Shown in pieces: positions 1 through 6,291 of a DNA stretch of 6,291 nucleotides. The translations under genes and the position numbers were made by a program. Numbering within the stretch: the first letter of the stretch is position 1; the number at the start of each line of letters is the position of its first letter. The notes beneath the pieces were generated by a model. The model did no database searches, was not told the origin of the DNA, and was given only the letters and a program-made list of their open reading frames with translations. Origin of the DNA: Holophagae bacterium (GTDB taxonomy: Bacteria; Acidobacteriota; Thermoanaerobaculia; Thermoanaerobaculales; Sulfomarinibacteraceae); assembly GCA_030609785.1 (NCBI GenBank), contig JAUWTC010000161.1:1-6291 (forward strand), written 5' to 3'.

Positions 1-1939
<1,939 letters not shown>

Positions 1940-1971
1940 CTATCTTTCTCCTTTCGGTTTGACTCAAATTA

Positions 1972-1998
1972 TTGGCACTCGGTCAGTCCGAGTGACAG
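1972..1998 (-). promoter_or_regulatory. CIRCE operator (HrcA binding site) of groESL
   Basis: On the plus strand this reads TTGGCACTC, nine bases, GAGTGACAG. The CIRCE consensus is TTAGCACTC-N9-GAGTGCTAA. The left arm matches 8 of 9 positions and the right arm 6 of 9. The two arms are complementary at 7 of 9 positions, and the spacer is exactly nine. It sits in the groES leader, 33 bases upstream of the start codon, and reaches up to the predicted transcription start, the classical position for repression by HrcA. The groES-facing arm is the better conserved one. hrcA itself is not in the window. Confidence 0.9.
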
Positions 1999-2003
1999 CG
2001 GGG

Positions 2004-2032
2004 AATATAGTGCTTGAGAGATCTGGTGTCAA
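2004..2032 (-). promoter_or_regulatory. Sigma-70-type promoter of groESL
   Basis: Read on the minus strand there is a perfect -35 hexamer TTGACA (complement of 2027-2032), a 17-base spacer (2010-2026), and the -10 hexamer TATATT (complement of 2004-2009, 5 of 6 to consensus). Transcription should begin about seven bases further on, near 1996-1998, at the distal edge of CIRCE. HrcA bound there would block initiation. This gives a leader of roughly 58 bases before groES. The near-consensus vegetative promoter plus CIRCE implies relief of repression on heat shock, not an alternative sigma factor. Confidence 0.85.
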
Positions 2033-2200
2033 CCCCTAAAAACAGATTTCTGAGGAAAGTTCACTCAGATACTGGTTACCAAAAATGCCTACTAAATCTA
2101 ACAAGAGAAGACTCAGAAATACCGCCTTAGTCTCGATAGAGCCGGAACCAGGCGTAGTCGCGATGACCTTCTCAGACCTACTCTGCGAGCCTTCCCCAAA
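2033..2200. other. Intergenic stretch upstream of the groESL promoter, no gene supported
   Basis: This part of the 347-base divergent region looks less GC-rich than the genes on either side. The only structure I see is a short perfect inverted repeat, TCTGAG (2049-2054), nine bases, CTCAGA (2064-2069). Two more copies of CTCAGA lie at 2112-2117 and 2171-2176. No convincing plus-strand promoter for the downstream ATPase gene was found. A 40-codon open frame (2085-2207) has no ribosome binding site and ends inside the heptamer array, so it is not called. Confidence 0.5.
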
Positions 2201-2240
2201 TCCCTAATCCCTAATCCCTAATCCCTAATCCCTAATCCCT
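2201..2240. repeat. Tandem heptamer array (TCCCTAA)5.7
   Basis: Five perfect copies of TCCCTAA (2201-2207, 2208-2214, 2215-2221, 2222-2228, 2229-2235) are followed by a partial copy TCCCT (2236-2240). A degenerate unit, TCCCCAA plus one extra A (2193-2200), precedes them. On the other strand the unit is TTAGGGA. It is a direct head-to-tail repeat without dyad symmetry, so not a terminator, and too short and unspaced to be a CRISPR array. It ends 46 bases before the GTG start of the ATPase gene. Tandem repeats of this kind can change copy number by replication slippage, but any regulatory effect here is speculation. Confidence 0.95.
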
Positions 2241-2286
2241 GAAACCTGGCCTCGCGGTTAACGGCCGGACATGGCATTGTTATGAC

Positions 2287-4989
2287 GTGACAACCTCAGC
2301 CGTTGATTTTCTCAGTCTCGCAGAACGAGAAGCCTCCCGGTACGGTGGCGAGAACATGGTCTTCCTCAGGGAGCTGCTTCAAAACGCCAGAGACGCCGGA
2401 GCGCGCAGGGTCGTCATCGAGACCAAGGTCAAGGATGGTGTTGAGGTAATCAGGGTGATGGATGACGGGCGGGGAATGGCCCTGGACCACGCCCAACGCT
2501 TTCTTTTGACCCTGTATGCCTCGAGCAAGAGGGGGAACACCGACGCCGCCGGGCGATTCGGCGTCGGTTTCTGGTCAATTCTGAGGTTCGAGCCAACCGA
2601 AATCACGATCCGGTCCCGCTCGGCGGAGGCCGAAGAAGGCTGGGAGATCGTCTTCGATTCCGGTCTGGAGGTCCGGGGGCATCGACAGTGCCGGATGCCG
2701 GTGGGCACCGCCGTCCGGATGGTGCGTCCGGCTTGCGAAGGCGATCTTGGGGCGTCGGCTTGGGATCTGGTCCGGCGGGATGCGCGACACCTTCGGCAAA
2801 AGGACGACCCTGAGACGCTGCTGGAGGTCACGGTCAATGGGCGCCAGGCGACAGAGAGGATCGTCCCGGAAGAGCCGGGTCTTTTTTTTCGGCGATCCGG
2901 GCTTCGAGGGGCGATTTCTCTGGGCTCGGTGCCCGAGGTGATGCTGCTCGCCCATGGCCTGAGGGTTCGATCTGCTTCATCTGTGGACGACTTGCTGCTG
3001 CGGCCCGGCCGCCGGCATAGACGATCGCAGCGTCTTCCGACCTCCGGTCTTTCGCCCAGGGTGGTTGTCGACAGCGATCGTTTGGCCGTTTTGATGGACC
3101 GTGGCGACGTGGCCCAGGACCGCGCTCTGGTAGCCGTAGCTCGGGTCATCCGGTCGGAGACCCGCCGTCTGTGCGAAATGGAATTGGAACGGCTGGCGCC
3201 TCGATCTGTATGGCGGAAAGTCCAGGATGCCGTGTTTGGGCGGCGCGCCGCGATTGGTTTGAGCGTTCTGATGTTGACTGGGGCGGCCCTCGGCCTGTGG
3301 GGGGCATCGGTTTTGATTGAGAGACGGCCTCGACCGGCGATCCCAGGAACTTCCGCAACCCGAGAATTGACGCCCGAGCCCTACGTTGACCTGTCATCTT
3401 CCTATGGTGGTCCGGTGACCGAAAGCATCGATGGGGTCGGAGGCGTTCCCGATCTCGTGTACCGTCCCTCGGATCAACGGCCGTTCCTGGCAGCCTTCCG
3501 CGTGGCCGGTATCGACGAAGGGGGAAAGCCGCTCAAGAGCGAGCTGCCTTTGCGATTGGCCGAACGGTGGGGCGGCGCCTCGGATTCGAGCCTGGAAATT
3601 GAGCTCAGGTTTCTGGCATCCGGGCCTCTCCTTCGGCTTCCGGTTCCGACAGGGCACATGGTCGACGGGGAGTCAGTTGTTCTCAACGGATACGCTGCCG
3701 AACTGTGGTTGACGCCTGATGATGAACCGGTACTTCGACTCGATGGCGAGACATCAGGGCGGGTTGCCTATCGGACTGTCGAGTACGCATTCCAGGGACA
3801 GGTTGGCGGGCGGTGGCCTGTTCTGCCGCCTTCCGTCGCCCGGATGGCCGTTGGATTGAAGGAACTTCCCCCTCCGCAGCGGGTTGAAGAGGCGATCAAC
3901 CTGGTCAGGGCCTCGCTGAGGTCATCCGGACCATTTGAAAACTCGAACCCGGGTGAATCGTTGGCGACGGGATTTTTCGAACCGGTCTTCAGGGCCGGCG
4001 GAGGTGATTGTGACGTCGTCAATACTGTCCTGGCGGCCGTTCTTTCCGAGGCAGGGCTGAGATCCAGATTGGCCGTTGGGTGGATCGGTGTCGGGGGAGC
4101 CCCGACTCCGGGTCTTCATGCGTGGGTTGAAGTCGATCTGGGAACGGGTCGGTGGGTCCCGGCCGATGCGACGGTCCCGATACAGGACGGGGCGGCCGTG
4201 CCACGACCTGAACAACCAGTTGAACTCAGCTTTGAAGATCGTCCCGAAGGGAATTCGATCTGGTCACTCGGGTGGTTCGTTCTGCTGGGTGGGAGCGTCC
4301 TGCTTTTGGTTGGCGCGATTGCTGTGTGGAGGTTGAGAACCCGACGGGATTTCAATCCGCCCGACGACCTCGATCCTGGTCCTCTGGTCGAGTCGCTGGT
4401 GAGGGACCGGGAGGCATGGCCTGGATTTGCTGAGGCCAGGAGGCGAAACCTGGTTCCGGCTCATGGTGCGGATCGCCAGTCGTTGGCTGGAATTGAAGAT
4501 GCCGCCTCGCGTTTGGGACTGTTTGTTGCCGAGTCTCCGGGCGAATGGGTGGCGCGGGTCAAAGAGGTAGTGCTTGACGGGTCGACTCGCGCCGGGCGCG
4601 TTGCGGCTGCGGCGTTCGGCGCCTTCGACCTCGATCGATGGGAGGTTCTGTGGCGGCGGTCCCGAACTGATCCGTTTGGGTTGGAGGTTCAAGAAGCCCT
4701 CCGCCGGAACGGACTGAATCTGGAACTTCGAATTGCAGACGACGTGCCGGGTGGCGGTGGCTTGGGTTTTGTCGTGGAAGGGGGACCGAGGGGGTGGGTG
4801 GTTGTCGACGAGGACAGACGTGATTGGCGGTGGTGTTGCGCTCATATGGAAGAGAAGCCGGCCGAGGCAATCTTTCGCGCCGCTGATATCGTCGTCGGCT
4901 TCCTGCCGTTGTCTTGGCCTCCGGCCCAACCGGTCTTGGTGGAATTGGCCAAGAGCGCTCTGATGGCAATGGAGCAGCAACCGGTATGA
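2287..4989 (+). CDS. Membrane-anchored Hsp90-like (GHKL) ATPase fused to a transglutaminase-like domain
   Basis: A 900-residue multidomain protein. Residues ~7-300 form a GHKL ATPase module: the N-box FLRELLQNARDAGA has E29 as likely general base and N33 as Mg/ATP ligand; the G1 box DDGRGM starts at D59; the G2 box GRFGVGF is at 89-95; and GT is at 140-141. The boxes resemble Hsp90 and MutL more than histidine kinases. A hydrophobic helix follows at ~321-343. The loop 346-658 holds a transglutaminase-like fold: C575 in GGGDCDVV, H611 in HAWVEV, D627 in WVPADAT. A second helix spans ~659-681, followed by RLRTRR. Basic flanks put the ATPase and the 210-residue tail in the cytoplasm and the transglutaminase domain outside. 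I do not recognise the tail. The GTG start at 2287 is chosen because the next in-frame ATG (residue 24) would remove the strand and helix before the N-box; no Shine-Dalgarno is visible. The stop overlaps the next start as ATGA. Substrate and biological role are unknown. Transglutaminase-fold enzymes may be cross-linkers, peptidases or peptide hydrolases. Confidence 0.88.
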   Translation: MTTSAVDFLSLAEREASRYGGENMVFLRELLQNARDAGARRVVIETKVKDGVEVIRVMDDGRGMALDHAQRFLLTLYASSKRGNTDAAGRFGVGFWSILRFEPTEITIRSRSAEAEEGWEIVFDSGLEVRGHRQCRMPVGTAVRMVRPACEGDLGASAWDLVRRDARHLRQKDDPETLLEVTVNGRQATERIVPEEPGLFFRRSGLRGAISLGSVPEVMLLAHGLRVRSASSVDDLLLRPGRRHRRSQRLPTSGLSPRVVVDSDRLAVLMDRGDVAQDRALVAVARVIRSETRRLCEMELERLAPRSVWRKVQDAVFGRRAAIGLSVLMLTGAALGLWGASVLIERRPRPAIPGTSATRELTPEPYVDLSSSYGGPVTESIDGVGGVPDLVYRPSDQRPFLAAFRVAGIDEGGKPLKSELPLRLAERWGGASDSSLEIELRFLASGPLLRLPVPTGHMVDGESVVLNGYAAELWLTPDDEPVLRLDGETSGRVAYRTVEYAFQGQVGGRWPVLPPSVARMAVGLKELPPPQRVEEAINLVRASLRSSGPFENSNPGESLATGFFEPVFRAGGGDCDVVNTVLAAVLSEAGLRSRLAVGWIGVGGAPTPGLHAWVEVDLGTGRWVPADATVPIQDGAAVPRPEQPVELSFEDRPEGNSIWSLGWFVLLGGSVLLLVGAIAVWRLRTRRDFNPPDDLDPGPLVESLVRDREAWPGFAEARRRNLVPAHGADRQSLAGIEDAASRLGLFVAESPGEWVARVKEVVLDGSTRAGRVAAAAFGAFDLDRWEVLWRRSRTDPFGLEVQEALRRNGLNLELRIADDVPGGGGLGFVVEGGPRGWVVVDEDRRDWRWCCAHMEEKPAEAIFRAADIVVGFLPLSWPPAQPVLVELAKSALMAMEQQPV

Positions 4990-6291
4990 CTCAGCCCACT
5001 CAATCATTGCTCTCGGTCGATCCGGACGCTGCATTCGAAGCAGTGGCTCATGATCAAATTGGGGGCCCGTACCAGGTTCCGGCCGAATTGGTCCGCTTGG
5101 TTCTTGCCTTTGGCGCCACCAGTGTCGACGTTCAATGCCGGAGGGGGCGGGTCGTGGTCGAGGCTCATGGGGCGGTCCTGCCGGAGTCGGCTATCGAAGC
5201 CCTGAGCCGGGCCTCGCGTCAGGGAGACGGTGTCGCCAGGCTTCAGGCCCTGGCGGCTCTGGAGGATCTTGATGCCTCGGCCCTCGGATGGGCGGTTGGA
5301 TTGAGCGCGCAGCGGCTGGTGATCCGCACGTGGAACCGGGGGCGTGTGACCACCTTGAGAGCCAGGGGCCTCGAAGAACTTCGGCTATCGCACGATGACG
5401 GTCGTCAGGAAGACGGAATTTTCATCGAGTTGACTCGGCCGCGCCTGAATTTCAAACGAGCGCACAGATGGCTTGGAATTGCCTGCCGCTTTTCTGCTGT
5501 CGCCGTCGTAGTCAACGGCAGGGATGTGCGCCGCGAATTGGATTCGGGGTCCTTTCGGACTCGGATCGCCTCGCCCTTGCCGGCTGTGATCGCACTTGGG
5601 GTCGACCTGGGCGCGCCGAGGCTGTGGTTGTTGCGTCACGGGGTTGTGGCCACTCGTGTTGGTGTTCCCAACTGGCCGCCGTTTGAAGCGGCCGTCGAAT
5701 TGCAAGGTCTAGTGCAGGGTAGGGCCTCGGCAGCACAGCTCAGGCAGGCTGTCACACCGCATCTGGGGGCATTGATCTCCCGAGTCGTCGAGTTGACCCT
5801 GAGGGTTGTCCCGCGCCTTCCCGAGTTGAGAGTCGATCATCGACAACGCATTATCTCCCTGGTGTTGAAAGCTGCGGAAAGGGGTCTGGCCCTCGAGGCC
5901 ATCCGGCAATCGCCTCTGTTGGAAATCGTCGATGTCACGGAGAATCGTTGGGTGTCTCTGGAGGCCCTGGAACAGTGGCCGGGGCCGCTGCCGGGTGTCG
6001 TCGACTGCCATGCGAAACATAAGAACGTTGAGACTCCCTACCTTTGCCTCGGTTTCCGAGAACGGGAGAGGGTCGCCGGACTTATCGGCAAGACCTTACC
6101 CGGCGCCGTGATCAGGCGCTTCAGCCCGGCGCCAATTTTCAGACGATCGGTCCGAGCCGTGCTGGAGTTCATTCAGAGCTTGTTGGGGCCGCGCCCACTT
6201 CCCGACGCCCGTTTGACCCATGAGGAGAGAGAGCTGACTGAGGCATTGGAGGGCGTCTTGAGCGTTGGGGGACGACCGGTCGCCGTCTCCC
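4986..6291 (+). CDS. Probable degenerate GHKL (Hsp90-like) pseudo-ATPase, partial at the 3' end
   Basis: The frame stays open for 435 codons to the window edge. Its ATG overlaps the preceding stop as ATGA, with a modest GGAG (4971-4974) 11 bases upstream, so translation is probably coupled. I see no signal peptide or membrane helix. Residues ~20-280 can be laid along the N-terminal ATPase domain of the upstream protein: VPAELVRLVLAFGATSVDV (31-49) matches its N-box region, with E34 kept but the Asn replaced by L38; VVEAHGAVL (57-65) stands where DDGRGM should be; ALGWAVG (99-105) takes the place of GRFGVGF, followed by LVIRTW against ITIRSR. AVVVNGRDVRRE (173-184) matches the VTVNGR strand, and RHGVV (217-221) matches AHGLRV. 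Nearly all nucleotide-binding residues are gone, so it probably does not bind or hydrolyse ATP. Residues 280-435 are not recognised. A domain beyond the window may carry the activity. The homology is judged by eye and is moderate in confidence; that the gene is real is much surer. Confidence 0.8.
   Translation, partial: MTQPTQSLLSVDPDAAFEAVAHDQIGGPYQVPAELVRLVLAFGATSVDVQCRRGRVVVEAHGAVLPESAIEALSRASRQGDGVARLQALAALEDLDASALGWAVGLSAQRLVIRTWNRGRVTTLRARGLEELRLSHDDGRQEDGIFIELTRPRLNFKRAHRWLGIACRFSAVAVVVNGRDVRRELDSGSFRTRIASPLPAVIALGVDLGAPRLWLLRHGVVATRVGVPNWPPFEAAVELQGLVQGRASAAQLRQAVTPHLGALISRVVELTLRVVPRLPELRVDHRQRIISLVLKAAERGLALEAIRQSPLLEIVDVTENRWVSLEALEQWPGPLPGVVDCHAKHKNVETPYLCLGFRERERVAGLIGKTLPGAVIRRFSPAPIFRRSVRAVLEFIQSLLGPRPLPDARLTHEERELTEALEGVLSVGGRPVAVS

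Noticed and set aside
2085..2207. Forty-codon plus-strand ORF in the intergenic region
   Set aside because: No ribosome binding site at a workable distance (GAGGAAAG is about 25 bases away), no recognisable product, and its stop comes from the first heptamer repeat.
1940..2286. Functional link between the Hsp90-like gene and the chaperonin operon because both relate to protein folding
   Set aside because: The CIRCE and promoter serve only the minus-strand operon, the ATPase gene lacks an Hsp90 middle/C-terminal region, and shared neighbourhood alone is not evidence of a shared role.
2882..2889. Run of eight T inside the ATPase gene, a possible slippage or frameshift site
   Set aside because: The zero frame reads through cleanly (Leu-Phe-Phe) and the matching C-terminal part of the domain follows in the same frame, so there is no sign of a frameshift or of programmed slippage.
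2379..3149. Minus-strand 256-codon frame opposite the ATPase domain
   Set aside because: It is a shadow of the 900-residue gene. Its product is Arg/Ser/Pro-rich, typical of antisense reading of a GC-rich gene. The similar frame at 4264-5034 is rejected for the same reason.
4751..4801. G-rich stretch as a possible G-quadruplex
   Set aside because: The G runs are uneven, with only three tracts of three or more close together. It is explained by Gly and Trp codons in the protein tail.

Overview
This is a GC-rich bacterial window with two divergent transcription units. The left third (minus strand) is a groES-groEL heat-shock operon. Its HrcA-type CIRCE operator and near-consensus sigma-70 promoter suggest a bacterium that uses HrcA control, not the sigma-32-only enterobacterial scheme. 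GroEL ends in the usual Gly-Met-rich tail, cut by the window edge. The phylum cannot be fixed from the sequence. GC richness, CIRCE and an intergenic run of a TCCCTAA heptamer would fit an Acidobacteriota-like or other poorly characterised Gram-negative lineage, but that is a guess.

Layout. 1-1637 (-) is groEL, nearly complete. 1649-1939 (-) is groES, 11 bases upstream of it. 1940-2286 is the divergent intergenic region: groES leader, CIRCE (1972-1998), promoter (-10 at 2004-2009, -35 at 2027-2032), a less GC-rich stretch with a short inverted repeat, and a tandem TCCCTAA array (2201-2240). 2287-4989 (+) is a 900-residue membrane protein that I read as an Hsp90/MutL-type (GHKL) ATPase domain, a membrane helix, an extracytoplasmic transglutaminase-like domain with an intact Cys-His-Asp triad, a second membrane helix and an unrecognised cytoplasmic tail. 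4986-6291 (+) is a second gene, overlapping the first by ATGA and running off the window. Its first ~280 residues look like a degenerate copy of the GHKL domain of its neighbour, with the nucleotide-binding Asn and Asp lost.

How the genes may work together. GroES and GroEL form the standard chaperonin. The plus-strand pair looks like a translationally coupled two-gene unit: an active-looking membrane-anchored GHKL ATPase fused to a transglutaminase-fold enzyme, plus a soluble pseudo-ATPase partner. GHKL ATPases of the Hsp90, MutL and MORC types dimerise through this domain, so a regulatory or heterodimeric role for the second protein is plausible but is inference. Nothing in the sequence ties this pair to the chaperonin operon beyond a shared intergenic region. 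The pair is the candidate undescribed system in the window.
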